From NCBI RefSeq assembly GCF_963576675.1, contig NC_088917.1, forward strand, positions 76,556,610 through 76,620,609: a stretch of 64,000 nt of DNA, given 5' to 3'. The notes beneath the pieces were generated by a model. It did no database searches. It saw nothing but the letters and a program-made list of their open reading frames with translations, and was not told the DNA's origin. Shown piece by piece: positions 42,959 through 60,248 of the stretch (position 1 is the first letter of the stretch; every line of letters starts with the position of its first letter). The translations under genes and the position numbers were made by a program. The DNA comes from Euphorbia lathyris. Its lineage: Eukaryota > Streptophyta > Magnoliopsida > Malpighiales > Euphorbiaceae.

Positions 42959-44656
42959 ATGTCTTACAACGAAAGTTATTTCTCTCCAACTCTCAAATCC
43001 TCTGATCAGGCTGGTCCTTCAACTAGCCTAATGAGAAAAATGATTAAAGTACACTCTTGGGCTAAGAATCAAGAGGTATTAAGAAGTCGATTCTTCCACC
43101 CTGACTTCATCTCTTCAGAGACTCCATTCTGTGAATGGATCAAAAACAACAAATGGACAGGTCTCTTCTCTCCGTCCGGGCAAACCTATCCTACAATGGT
43201 AAGAGAGTTCTACTCCAACCTGCATGTTGATGCAGATGACTCTGACTATCTGGAGACCACAGTCAAGGGTCAAAAGATAGTGATAACCCCTGAATATCTA
43301 GCTACATTGCTAGAGATACCAAATACAGGGATCCAGTTCAGAACCACAAAGGAGCCGATACCGAAAGCCATCGCAGAGAAGATGAAGGGATTCTGTAAAC
43401 CCAGAAACTACAAGGGAGAAGTACCCAGCACCTGCATGGGCAAAAATCAGAAGATGGCCCACTTCTTGCTGACCAACTTTATCTTCCCTAAACTCAGCTC
43501 TCCCTCATCTGCCTCTAATTTTGAACAATGTTTCATCTGGCATATGCTGACCAACACTCCTTTCAACATGCCTGTATTTTTGGTCGGGGCTTTCCAAAGA
43601 AGCGGAAGGAAGCTCCGTTTAGGTTCTCTCATCACCAGGATAATACAAGACAAGAACATAGAGACTGTTGGTGAAATAAGTTCAACGGGAACTGCTATCA
43701 CTGCACGTCTGCTGAATGGACTCTCACATAGCAAACCTCTTAGAGGATATGATGAAAATGCCACTCCTGAGGAGGAGAATCTTATGGCTGAGGATGAGCA
43801 ACCCATTGGAGAAATGGAAAATCTGGCTAACCTGGATGCCATTATAGATGATGTTATGGCTGAAGCCGCTCACACTACTGAGGGTACAGAACCAATCAAT
43901 GAACCTCCAACTGAGAATCCGTCCACTGTGCCATCTGAGGTTGCTGAAGCTGAGAAGAAGAAGAAAAAGGGAGCATGCTCGAAGGATATTCATACTGTCC
44001 CGAGAAAGATAAGGCTGATAGAAAGCAACAAGAGGAAAGCTGATCAAGACCTAGCTGAGTCAGCTGAGAAGAAGCTGCGAACAGCTGAAGAACCTGTTCT
44101 TGAGGGTCATGTTGCTCAAGAGGGGTCTCCACAAAATCAAGCCTCTGTTCCTCCCGTAGAGAAACAAGCCAAGACCCCTGTAAGTCCAAAAGAAGCTCCA
44201 CTCCCACCTCAAACTCAAAGCAACTCAGCACCTGAGGCCAACACGCCTCGTAGTCCTGTCACTACACAAGGCCCTCAGTGTGAACCCACTTCTGCCAAAT
44301 ATGCACACCTTGGTGCCACTGAGTCAGGTCGGCGTGTCATCGCCTCAGCAAGCACTCTGCTTCAAGAACAAGCACCTACTCTATCAACTCCTGCTCAGTC
44401 CTCTCATCCACCTGTCACTCACCATATTCTGCGTGAAATCCATGAATTAATCAATCACTTCTCCTCTATCCAGACGCAGCAACCCACACATGCTCACATG
44501 ACCAGAATGACTGAACTCATGCTGGCTATAGTCAGTCATATGAATTCCTTGGAGGGTCAAATACGTGTGCTGCAGGATCAGGCCAAATCTCCTGCCCCTA
44601 CCGTTAATTTGCCTACTGCTGATGCTGGCAAAACGGGGGAGAAAAGTGGCAACTAA
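42959..44656 (+). CDS. Sirevirus third ORF, 565 aa (element 2)
   Basis: Intact ORF 471 nt after pol. Residues about 25-270 form the same domain as in element 1 ORF3 (FCEWIKNNKWTGLFS, YPTMVREFYSNL, GEVPSTCMGKNQKMAHFLL, CFIWHMLTNTPFNMPVFL, LRLGSLITRI). Identity looks roughly half, far lower than the near-identity of gag and pol between the two elements. The rest is low-complexity (acidic, then P/Q/S-rich) with a basic KKKKK patch, and is about 360 residues shorter than in element 1. The last residues share AGKTGEK. No signal peptide or membrane segment is visible. Function is unknown. Confidence 0.85.
   Translation: MSYNESYFSPTLKSSDQAGPSTSLMRKMIKVHSWAKNQEVLRSRFFHPDFISSETPFCEWIKNNKWTGLFSPSGQTYPTMVREFYSNLHVDADDSDYLETTVKGQKIVITPEYLATLLEIPNTGIQFRTTKEPIPKAIAEKMKGFCKPRNYKGEVPSTCMGKNQKMAHFLLTNFIFPKLSSPSSASNFEQCFIWHMLTNTPFNMPVFLVGAFQRSGRKLRLGSLITRIIQDKNIETVGEISSTGTAITARLLNGLSHSKPLRGYDENATPEEENLMAEDEQPIGEMENLANLDAIIDDVMAEAAHTTEGTEPINEPPTENPSTVPSEVAEAEKKKKKGACSKDIHTVPRKIRLIESNKRKADQDLAESAEKKLRTAEEPVLEGHVAQEGSPQNQASVPPVEKQAKTPVSPKEAPLPPQTQSNSAPEANTPRSPVTTQGPQCEPTSAKYAHLGATESGRRVIASASTLLQEQAPTLSTPAQSSHPPVTHHILREIHELINHFSSIQTQQPTHAHMTRMTELMLAIVSHMNSLEGQIRVLQDQAKSPAPTVNLPTADAGKTGEKSGN
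44624..44643 (+). promoter_or_regulatory. Conserved purine-tract 20-mer in ORF3 3' end
   Basis: GCTGGCAAAACGGGGGAGAA is identical to the reverse complement of 18161-18180 in element 1, although neighbouring ORF3 sequence is diverged. It encodes AGKTGE and resembles a polypurine tract, so it may be constrained as nucleic acid. Confidence 0.6.
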
Positions 44657-45068
44657 GGAGAAGGAACTCTAGAGTGTTAGAGAAACTAGAGTGTTAAGTG
44701 TTAGAAGTTAGGAAGAAGAACTTTATCTTGTTTGTTTTTGTGTTGTTTTATTTTATGCCTAACTTGCCTAACTTCTGTTACTCCTGAAATACATACTTGC
44801 ATTCATATTTTAACTGTTGATTATTCACCCTTTAAATGCCAAGTATTATATAAATGCATGCTGCATATAGATGTTTGAACTTGTCAAATATAAACCATTG
44901 AACAAATGATTTACTCAGCGCTCTGTCACTATACATCACTTCCGCTGAATACTGAGTAAAATAGAATATGACCCATAAGCTGACCTATAACTGAAAACTG
45001 ATCTTAGGCTTATTCAGCTAAACCTTAGAATGTTTAGAATAAAACTAAGTCAGTAGTTCTATCCTTAC

Positions 45069-45165
45069 GGGGGAGTTCACTTAATTAAAAAAGGTCAACT
45101 ATCATGGGGGAGCTCATACTGAGTTCCTTGCTGATTAGTTTTGCCAACATCAAAATGAGGGAGTT
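45069..45165 (+). promoter_or_regulatory. Polypurine tract cluster of element 2
   Basis: ACGGGGGAGTT (about 45069-45079), ATGGGGGAGCT (about 45103-45114) and AATGAGGGAGTT at the LTR border (to 45165). Multiple PPTs are a feature described for Sireviruses; the border copy is the likely plus-strand primer. Confidence 0.75.
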
Positions 45166-46520
45166 TGTTGAAACACCTTTCCACAGGATTTTGATTTGAC
45201 AAAATTAATTAAGTGAAAGTAAATATTCTATAACACACTAAGTTTAAATGCTTTGATTTAGTGTTACTAATGTGTTTGTTCAATGTTGAGTTTATAATTT
45301 ATCATAAGACATAAAGATCATAAGGCTCAAGCCCTATATGGAAATCAAGGCCCAAGTCAAACAAGCCAAAGATCACTCAGCCCGCGTATCTCCAAAACGT
45401 CGCCGTTGAAGTGATGAAACGCATGCTGAGTAAAGAAGGATCGAGAAGATCCACGTAGACAACTTCGGTATGAAGCTGCTGAGCTGTCTCGACAAAACGT
45501 GCAAGACAGCTACTGACCATAAGACAGCTTCCAGACAAAGTATTTCCTCATTAGGTAAAGGTCAGAAGACACAACAAGCTGTCTGGTTGACATTACCCAA
45601 AATGGTGGAACATACTGACTCACTGACCGAAGAACAGAAGACACTGGAATCTGATTGGCTAACGAGAACTGCTGGCAGACTCAGTGAAAGCGACCTGTAG
45701 CCGTTTCCCTCCAACGGTTATTTCGAAATTCGAAATAACCAGAAGCTCTCATAGCTCTCTATAAATAGAGCATTCAGAATCCACATTCTTTAGAGAACTT
45801 TGAGCAAGAGCCGCTACGCTGACCAAACGTATACAAAAGTTCTCCATCAAAAGCAAAGCAAAGTTCTTACACTACAAAGTCTATTCATTTGTGTAAAAGT
45901 CTAGAGTGATTGTTTTTCAATCATCTAAGGTGTTCTAGCAATTGTTGTTTAGGACAAAATCTTTATCATTTCTAGAAGTAGAAAGGAGAGGCTGAGTACT
46001 CGGTTTTAAGTACTCAGCGGAGAGATTAGGATTGAGTAGAAGTATAGAGGAAGGTACTCTTGTCATACTCAATTGCTGATATTGTAAAAGGTTTGAGGCT
46101 CTACCTTTAAAGAGCTCAGTAGAGGATTTGAAATCTCGGAGGTGTTCCGGGGACAGGACGTAGGCTTAGAAGAAGCCGAACCTGGATAAATCTGCTGAGT
46201 GAAGTTTTCTTAAACCTTAACTCCTTATTTATATTGCTTGCTTAAAACAAACTAAAACTGACCAAGTAAAAGAGGTCAAGCTGAGTTGTGCGCTACAAAC
46301 GAGCAGGTTCAGGAATAGACTCTAAGTGCTATTTCCTGACCTAAGCAACGAAGCTGTCCTAGTCACTAGTTGACTAAGCCAGTGTCTTGCTGAGTGTTAA
46401 GTGCCGCTGTTTTATAAGCTTTTCTTAAAGAAAAGAAATCTGCCCAAATTATTTTAAAAAGGTAAAATAGTTCCTAACCCCCCCTTGGAACTATATTTGC
46501 AACCTTACAAGGGACCAACA
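45166..46520 (+). repeat. 3' LTR of Sirevirus element 2
   Basis: 1,355 bp, identical in length to the 5' LTR, with about eight substitutions seen by eye. The perfect 25-bp palindrome is at 45716-45740. Confidence 0.95.
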
Positions 46521-46525
46521 AATAG

Positions 46526-47574
46526 CACGGACCAGCCTAATCCGGTCTATTTATTAATATTCATCAATAAATTAATAATTTATATATTAAATATTTATTT
46601 TTAGGTATAAATTTTATTTTATTTAATTAAAAATTATGTGTAAATCCCTACAAAAAAAATTATGTGTAAATTTTTAGTTGGGTTTATATGGGTTAGGATT
46701 GTGATTTGATGTTTAAGCCTAAGCCCGCCTAAATTAATAGCAGGCTAGGCTGGGTTTGGACTGGGTGTTTTATCTAAAAGCCTGTTAGGCCCGGTCCAGC
46801 CCGACCTATGGACATATCTACTTAACACCAATTATCTCTCATGATTACGAGTCTGTTTAGTTTACCTTGTTGTTTGATGTTGGGAAATATTGATCTTAAA
46901 AGTAGGGATTCTTTGATTTTATAAATTAAAAAAAAGAAGCTATTTTTTTAGCTATAAAAAGTAAACCAAACACCTAAAATTCTGATTTTCAAAGTGAAAA
47001 AGTAAACATTACCCTCTATGTATACATCCTGTTTTGATTGATTAGATATATTACACTATTATATAGTAGAAGTCTTCTCTCTGTTATAGTTGCATATCAA
47101 TTGATTTAAAAAGAAAGAATTTTAGTTTTCTGTGATTTCATAATATATTTAGAAATGAAATACTTTTAAATTCCATGATTAAATTTGTTTCTATCCAATA
47201 TACAAAGATATATATTTTTCCATATACATTTTGATTTGTTATTGATAAGTAATAACATGATACATGCGTGCAATGTAGATAATAAAAATTATTAGAGAGA
47301 AAAGAATTTCATAATAACGTCTGGTAATAATAAAAGTTACTTTTGGACCTTAACTATACACTTTTGATATGGTATAAGAGCCTTTAGATCATACAGTCAA
47401 GTGTTCGAATCCTAACTTCATTTATTGATAGAATTTTAATATATGGCAGGATGAGTCTATATTGTACATGATTTTACGGGATATGATAGAATTTTAAAGT
47501 GTCCTGATAACTCTTTCAACTTGCATAAATTTTCAATTAGTCCTATGAACTTGCGTAAAAGGTAATTAATTGAT
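46526..47574. other. Non-coding; possible tRNA-like relic
   Basis: AT-rich intergenic sequence. At about 47368-47420 ATGGTATAAGAGCC and GTTCGAATCCTAAC resemble the PBS/B-box region of the SMART-like element at 53399-53689, but no terminal repeats are found. No gene is seen. Confidence 0.45.
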
Positions 47575-48118
47575 GGCCTGATACATTACCAGCCCCCTGA
47601 ACTTTCCAAAATAGTAGATTGACTCCCTGAACTTTGCAAGTGTCTAACCAGCTCCCTAAACTTGCTTATTTCGTATCATTAGCCCCCTAAACTTGTCCAT
47701 AAAAGTAGATTAACTCCCTAAACTTTGCAAGTGTCTCGCTAACTCTCCAAACTTGTTTATTCTGTAACAACTAAATACAAAAACCATAATACTAACTGTC
47801 GATCATCATCCATTCAATCTCTCAAACCTGCAACACTAACTCTTATAATAGGTTGAAAGGTAGGAGAAGTGAAAAAATTACCTCTCGAATAGATGAAGAC
47901 GTATTTTTAGAATTTAGGTTTAATAAGTTTTTGTATTTAGTTGTTACAGAATAAACAAGTTTAGAGAGTTGGTGAGATACTTGCAAAAATTCAGGGAGTT
48001 AATCTACTTTTATGGATAAGTTTAGAAAGTCGGTAATACGAAATAAACAAGTTTAAGAAGGTGGCGAGATACTCAAAGTTCAGGGAACCAATCTACTAAT
48101 CTAGACAAGTTATAACCT
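47575..48118. mobile_element. MITE abutting the beta-glucosidase promoter
   Basis: The foldback begins GGCCTGATACATTACCAGCC and continues with CTAAACTTGTCCATAAAAGTAG, CTCCCTAAACTTTGCAAG and TTGTTTATTCTGTAACAACTAAATACAAAAA. These pair with the right arm (TTTTTGTATTTAGTTGTTACAG, TTGCAAAAATTCAGGGAG, CTACTTTTATGG). It ends about 200 bp before the gene's ATG. A single arm of the same family lies in intron 7 at about 51670-51840. Confidence 0.7.
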
Positions 48119-48232
48119 AATGATTTAGGGCTTTTAGTTATTAACTTATTATAACTATTGAAAATGATGGATGCAATTTATCCGTCAGAGTATTTATTTA
48201 TTTATTATTTTTATGTTATGCATTTGAAATAA

Positions 48233-54674
<6,442 letters not shown>

Positions 54675-54694
54675 CCTGTGTAGGTCTCTTTATG

Positions 54695-54800
54695 TTACAC
54701 GAAAAATGACACAAGGAAATGTTATTTATAAAACATAGCCACTAATCGAAAATGGAAATAGAAAAGAAACTGAAACGGATATGAAACGCTACTGATTAGG
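54695..54800. mobile_element. Short MITE copy after the beta-glucosidase
   Basis: TATGTTACACGAAAAATG...GAAACTGAAACGG...GAAACGC belongs to the TATGTTGCACGGAAAC family. It starts about 20 bp after the stop codon, probably in the 3' UTR. Confidence 0.5.
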
Positions 54801-55165
54801 ATATAAAGTAGATTGGCAAGTGCAAGTGTAGAAAGTCAATTGCATTGTTAGTTACTCTACTTATGATTATATATATGAATACAAGTTTTACAAGTTCTGT
54901 TTCAATTTTTTCTCTTTTAATTTCTCAATCTGGCATTTATCCAATAATTGAAAAGAAATGCAAGATAGTATTAATTGACAGAATTACTTTTAATGTTTCT
55001 TTCCTAAAGCTCACTCTTTCTTCTTAATTACTTTTTTTTTTTTTTGTTACATTCTTATTATCTTTCATAAAGCTTACTGAATGGAATAGAGAATATAATA
55101 GGAGAGAATAAAATAGAAGCTATTCATCAATCAAAAAAAAAAATAGAAGCTATTCTTTCAAAATA

Positions 55166-56105
55166 GGCGTAATGCATACCCAGCCCCCTAAAGTTGTTCA
55201 TTTTGTTCATTTAACCCCCTCACCTCACGGGACAACCCTTTAACCCCCTAAACTCTAAAAAAACGCTACTTTTAACCCCACATATTAGACTGCCGAGATA
55301 TAATATTGTCCGTGTGTATCACACGCGTGACACGTGTGTATCCCGCATTACCCAGCCCCCTAAAGTTGTCCATTTTGTTCATTTAACCCCCTCACCTCAC
55401 GGGATAACCCTTTAACCCCCTAAACTCCAAAAAAACGCTACTTTTAACCCCATATTTTAGACTGCCGAGATATAATGTTGTCCGTGTGTATCACGCACGT
55501 GACACGTGTGTAACGGGATATTCCCTCACATGCTCGGCGAGCAAGAATGGGTGTGCTCGGCGAGCACCTTGGGGAAATCGATTTCCCCACTTCACCAGGC
55601 ACTCAGGGCATCGATTTTAACTCTTCCTTTGTATTGTCTTCCACTGTATCTATATACACTGTAGTCATAATTCATACAAAGTTAAAGCATTTTTTACAAT
55701 TCCAACGTGGATTGAGACAAAAAAAAGCACCAATTAAAAATTAGAAAGACACCAATTAAATCTTCTTTATCTCCAATGCCCGTACTTGAGTTGGAACTAG
55801 GAGTTTTTTTGGAGTTTAGGGGGTTACAGGGTTGTCCCGTGAGGTGAGGGGGTTAAATGAACAAAATGGATAATTTTAGGGGGCTGGGTATGCATTTTTT
55901 TTACCGTTGGAGGCAAGAACAAAATCCTCCCACGCGCCTCCTGTGTTTGAGACACAAACGTTGACTAGGTCAATGCCACGTCGGACGATATGGCGTTAAA
56001 AGTAGCGTTTTTTTGGAGTTTAGGGGGGTTAAAGGGTTGTCCCGTAAGGTGAGGGGTTAAATGAACAAAACTAACAACTTTAGGGGGCTGGGTATGCATT
56101 AGGCC
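55166..56105. mobile_element. MULE-MITE with four arms and perfect 9-bp TSD
   Basis: The ends GGCGTAATGCATACCCAGCC and GGCTGGGTATGCATTAGGCC are inverted repeats. Flanking TTCAAAATA occurs at 55157-55165 and 56106-56114. The left arm is present twice in direct orientation (55166-55345 and 55346-55520) and the right arm twice (about 55800-55895 and 55985-56105), so four complementary arms are packed in 940 bp. The centre contains GCTCGGCGAGCA twice (about 55532 and 55554). Confidence 0.85.
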
Positions 56106-56329
56106 TTCAAAATAATTATTCCTTATTTGATTAAAAGAATGAAATAAATTGGAATAATTAGTTTTGTAAATCAATTGACATTCTTACCATCAAGTGTAAT
56201 TCGCGGTTTTGATCACATGGACCTTAATGACCATATAGTATTTGGTTTTTACTGTAGATCTAGGCTTATTAGAATTCTTTAGTTATTTTAAAATTTTAAT
56301 TATTACAATAAATTATTCAAATATATATT

Positions 56330-57130
56330 AATTCAAAGGAAATATGAAAAACGGTAAAAAAAAATACGGAAAACACACAAAACATGAAAACAAAAAAATA
56401 TTAAAAATGTAAAAAAAATGAAATAAAAGGAAAAAATTGTGAAAAAGCAAAAAACATATAAATGGGTTAACACAAAAAAACACGTAAAAAAACAAAAAAA
56501 AAGGTGTAAGATGGTAAAACGCAAAAAAAAAAAACCCGTAGAGACGTGGAAAACTATAAAAACGCGAAAAATAGTAAAAACTTGATAAACGTGAAAAATT
56601 ATAAAAACACAAAAATAGAAAAAATGTAGGAAAAACCTATGAAAATGCAAAAAAACACAAAAAAAACGTAAAAACACACAAAAAAGAGTAAAAAAATATG
56701 GAAAACACAAACGTAAAAAATGTGTTTCTAATGTTTTTTCGTGTTTTTAGCGTTTTCATATTTTTTTTTGTATTTTTCACGTTTTTCGTGTTTTTTCACA
56801 TTTTTGTATTTTTTGCATTTTGTCACTTTTTTGTGTTATTCATATTTTCTCATGTTGTTCACATTTTCGTGTTTTTTTTTGTTTTCTCACGTTTTTTTTT
56901 TGCATTTTTCGTATTTTCATGTTTATTGTGTTTTCACGTTTTGTGACGTTTTTTGCATTTTTCCTGTTTTCGTGTTTTTCGCATTTTTTCACGTTTTTAT
57001 ATTTTTCGTGTTATTCGCGTTTTTGTGTTTTTACGTTTTTCACGTTTTCGTTTTTGTTCACATTTTTCATGTTTTGTAACGCTTTCGTGTTATTCATGTT
57101 TTCATATTTTCACATTTTTTAACGTTTTTT
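56330..57130. repeat. Strand-biased low-complexity block (polyA then polyT)
   Basis: From about 56335 to 56715 the top strand is A-runs broken by single C/G (AAAAACGTGAAAAA-like). From about 56718 to 57130 it is the complement (TTTTTCGTGTTTTTCACG-like). The two halves could fold into one large imperfect hairpin. Long Phe-rich open frames here are artefacts of T-runs. Confidence 0.8.
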
Positions 57131-57189
57131 CAATTTTTCACTTTTTTTAGGATACAAATTATGTATTTGGCAAAATTTATAGGATTTTA

Positions 57190-57761
57190 GGGTCCGTTTG
57201 GTATGACGTAATGTAATGTAATGTAATCAACTTTGTAATGTAATGGAATGGAATAGTGATTCCATTACCATGTTTGGTTGACAAACAAAAAAAATAATGA
57301 AATTTAATTATCATTACAATACTTATATTTGTTTAGTTAAAATGTAATCATAAAATAAATAGTTAAAATCATCGAAAAACATGAAAACGTGAAAAAAACG
57401 AAAAATGAAAAACACGAAAAACATGAAAAAATGCAATAAAAAGATGAGCTATATTTCGTCACGCTTTTCGGGTTTTTCGTTTTTCGTGTTTTTCAATTTT
57501 CACGTTAGTTTTTTTGTTTTATCGATTAATAAGAATTGTGCATAATAAATATTAATAATAAAAATGAAAGATTAGTCGTAATGAGAATTCATGTATATTC
57601 TTTATGTAATGCACATTACATAAATTTGTAAAGAAAACTTGAGTGATGTATTTGTGATTCCGTTACACCAAAAACAATATGACTAATCCAAACATGGTAA
57701 TGGACCTCCATTGTAATGGGCATTCCATTACGATGCTCATTACGGCGTACCAAACAGGACC
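57190..57761. mobile_element. Tourist-like MITE
   Basis: GGGTCCGTTTGGTATGACG... and ...GGCGTACCAAACAGGACC are inverted termini flanked by TTA on both sides, as for PIF/Harbinger-type MITEs. The arms include AATGTAATGGAATGG and CATGTTTGG with complements. A second A/T-biased CGTGAAAAA block (57375-57510) sits inside. Confidence 0.65.
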
Positions 57762-59763
57762 TTAGAAATTACCTGGAAGGTAATTTTGAAAATGAAGGAT
57801 AATATTGATTAGGAACAGTTATTCCTAGGTTGAATCAATGGATCTTTATTCCTTAATTTATTGAGTACACATTCCATGGAATATCTATTCCACATAAAAA
57901 AAATTTTGAACCAAATGTTGGAATAGGAATTCCTAAGGAATAACTATTCTATTCTCTCCATATTCCATGAACCAAACGAGCCCTTATGGTCTAATTATAG
58001 GATTATTTATGTTAATATTAAGCCGTCAACAGTCTATCGACAACACCAATAAGTAGGGGGGGGAAACAAAGGGTACGTAAAGTTTCCAAAATACGATTAA
58101 CCTCTGGATTTTAAATCACTGCATATTTACATGGTATTAGCCATTATTTACAAGAACGTTATGTAGTCTTAGGATCATCGCTATCATTTTCTAGTCTTAC
58201 TATTACTCTGAGGTCTACTTTCCCGCTCTATCTTGCGGGTCATTTGTGTAAAACTGGAACCACTGAGACCACTCGACCAATCTCACCCACTTAACTACTG
58301 AGCGGTAGATCCGGGGCATGGTTTCGATCCACTGTCTTCAGAAAATTAAGGTTGGGGGTGTAAGATAGCAGGGGAAAAAATATGAAGATTTAAAATTAGC
58401 CACCTCAACGTAGTAATCTTGTATTCACAAATACCATTAAGGTGCGATGTTGACTGGGTTCCACTATAGAGGGGGTTGTTGGAGTACTTCTAACAATACT
58501 TCAGCACCCAAGAAAATCTATTCTAGTTCCATCTAGGAGCGGAGTTACAGGGGTCACAAAGGGTACATTGACCTCCTGACTGTAAAGAAAAGTTAAAATC
58601 ACCGATACAAATTTGCTTAATGTGTTACTCATGTCTAAAATTGCATATTTAGAATCTGTAGCGAATTTGGCTGAGTGATGGAATTTGTCGGGAATAGCCG
58701 TCTCTTGGGGCGGAGCAAGCCGGGGGCCTAGGGGGCCGCAACCCCCGGCCACCGGCTCCACCCTTAAGCATCGGTGCTTCCGCTCCCTGTTGCCCCTCTA
58801 TTAGTTTATATTGATGTTATGTAGTATTTTTTCTAATATTTCAAAGTAGATGAGGTGGTTTAAGATGTATTTTCATATTCAATAGGTTTAGGTTCAATTT
58901 CCACCAAACTCGTTTTGTTTTACAAAGTTTTTGTTTATTTGAACTTTATTTTTTAATAATTATAAAATTATATTACCATTATTAATAAATTTTAAATGGA
59001 ATTTTTATTTTCATAACACTTTTGAACTCATTTTTGTTATGTATTTTCCATTACAAAAATTAATTTCTTATTTTGAGACTCAAATAACTTAACTTTTAAA
59101 TTAAATTTAATTTATGAAAAATATAAAAACTTTAAAACTAAAATTAAAAAATGTTATATATTTTAGAAACTATCATTGAACTAGTATAAAATTAAATATG
59201 TCAACTCTTCAAAACTTTAACTGTCCAATAAACTTTTAAAAGTTTCTAAATTATTTGTCTATTTGATTTCTTTCTTTTTAATACGTGGCAAATACTTTTA
59301 TACATGTTCTGCATATAACAAATTCTATTAAGAAATGACGGACTATTGGATGCAATTGTACTTAGGCAAATAATTGAAGTTTTTTACCAAGTATATATAA
59401 CATCATATGCATTATGCCAATTTAATACTAACTCCTATTAAAGTTTTATTTTAGCCCCTTATATTTGTATAAAAAAGTTGCCCAAGAAGCTCAATTTGTC
59501 ATCAGAATTTGTTTAAAGTGACTGGTTGATTGTTTAAAGTGACTGGTTGATTATTTAAAAGATACATTAGATCTGAAACTTTCTTAAAATGTATACATTT
59601 CAACTTTCTAAAATCTCTCTTTACTCTGTCATTTGATTTTTTTAGAAATTAACTTTTCACTTTAAAAAATAAAGAGTATCAATAGAAATGTTTAAAGTTT
59701 ATGGGTCCCTTGATGTTTTTGAATAAGTTCAGGGCACATGATGTATAAAGCTAATTAGTTATT
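57762..59763. other. Non-coding intergenic sequence
   Basis: About 57780-57975 ends CCAAACGAGCCC, another MITE-like terminus. About 58670-58790 has a GC-rich GGGGGCCTAGGGGGCCGCAA block resembling plant DNA-transposon ends. 58850-59450 is AT-rich without signals. No gene is supported. Confidence 0.5.
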
Positions 59764-59772
59764 CTAAAAATT

Positions 59773-60085
59773 AGGCATAATACATATTTAGATTCTAAAT
59801 TAAAGCTTCATAATCAATTAGAACCTTATTGAAAATCATCAATTAGATCCCTAAACTAAGTAAAAATCATCAATTGAATCATATTCATTCGGTTGAACAG
59901 TTTCATATTCTTTTCGTCACAGTCCATGTCAAATAGTCATAGTTTATGATTTTAAGATAATATAAGGACTCAATTAATAATTTTTTCTTAATTCAAGGAT
60001 TCAATTGATGATTTTTTTTAATTTAGAAATTTAATTGATGATTTTATCAGTTTGAAGTCCTAATTTTGAAGTTTTAGTTTATGCC
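59773..60085. mobile_element. MULE-type MITE upstream of RPS16
   Basis: GGCATAATACATATTTAG and AGTTTATGCC are inverted termini. Arms carry ATCATCAATTRRATC and complements. Flanks TAAAAATTA (59764-59772) and AAAAAATTA (60086-60094) form a 9-bp TSD with one mismatch. It ends 164 bp before the RPS16 start codon. Confidence 0.75.
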
Positions 60086-60248
60086 AAAAAATTAATAAAA
60101 TAAAAATATACAATTTAGTCCCAGATTGAGAAGAAAGAGCTGCCGATACTTTTCAGCAACCGCAACAAGCCCTAACTCCAGCTATTGTCGACCATCGGCA
60201 AGATTTCAAAGTACTCATTTCATTGTTCGTTGAAATTCAGAGAAGAAA

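Larger units (their letters stand above)
37298..46520 (+). mobile_element. Sirevirus-type Copia element 2, integrase-deleted (9.2 kb)
   Basis: Plus-strand LTR retrotransposon with 1,355-bp LTRs (37298-38652, 45166-46520) and a 5-bp duplication AATAG (37293-37297, 46521-46525). It belongs to the same family as element 1. Gag, a fused protease-start/RT/RNase H frame and ORF3 are all open. Relative to element 1 it lacks 1,116 bp that encode the rest of protease, the pre-integrase region and the whole integrase; the deletion is in frame. LTRs differ at about eight positions by eye. It can only have moved recently with integrase supplied in trans, or it lost the segment after insertion. Confidence 0.95.

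Noticed and set aside
56328..57150. Several Phe-rich open frames of 65-125 codons on both strands
   Set aside because: They are produced by T-runs in a low-complexity block; there is no start context, domain or codon structure.
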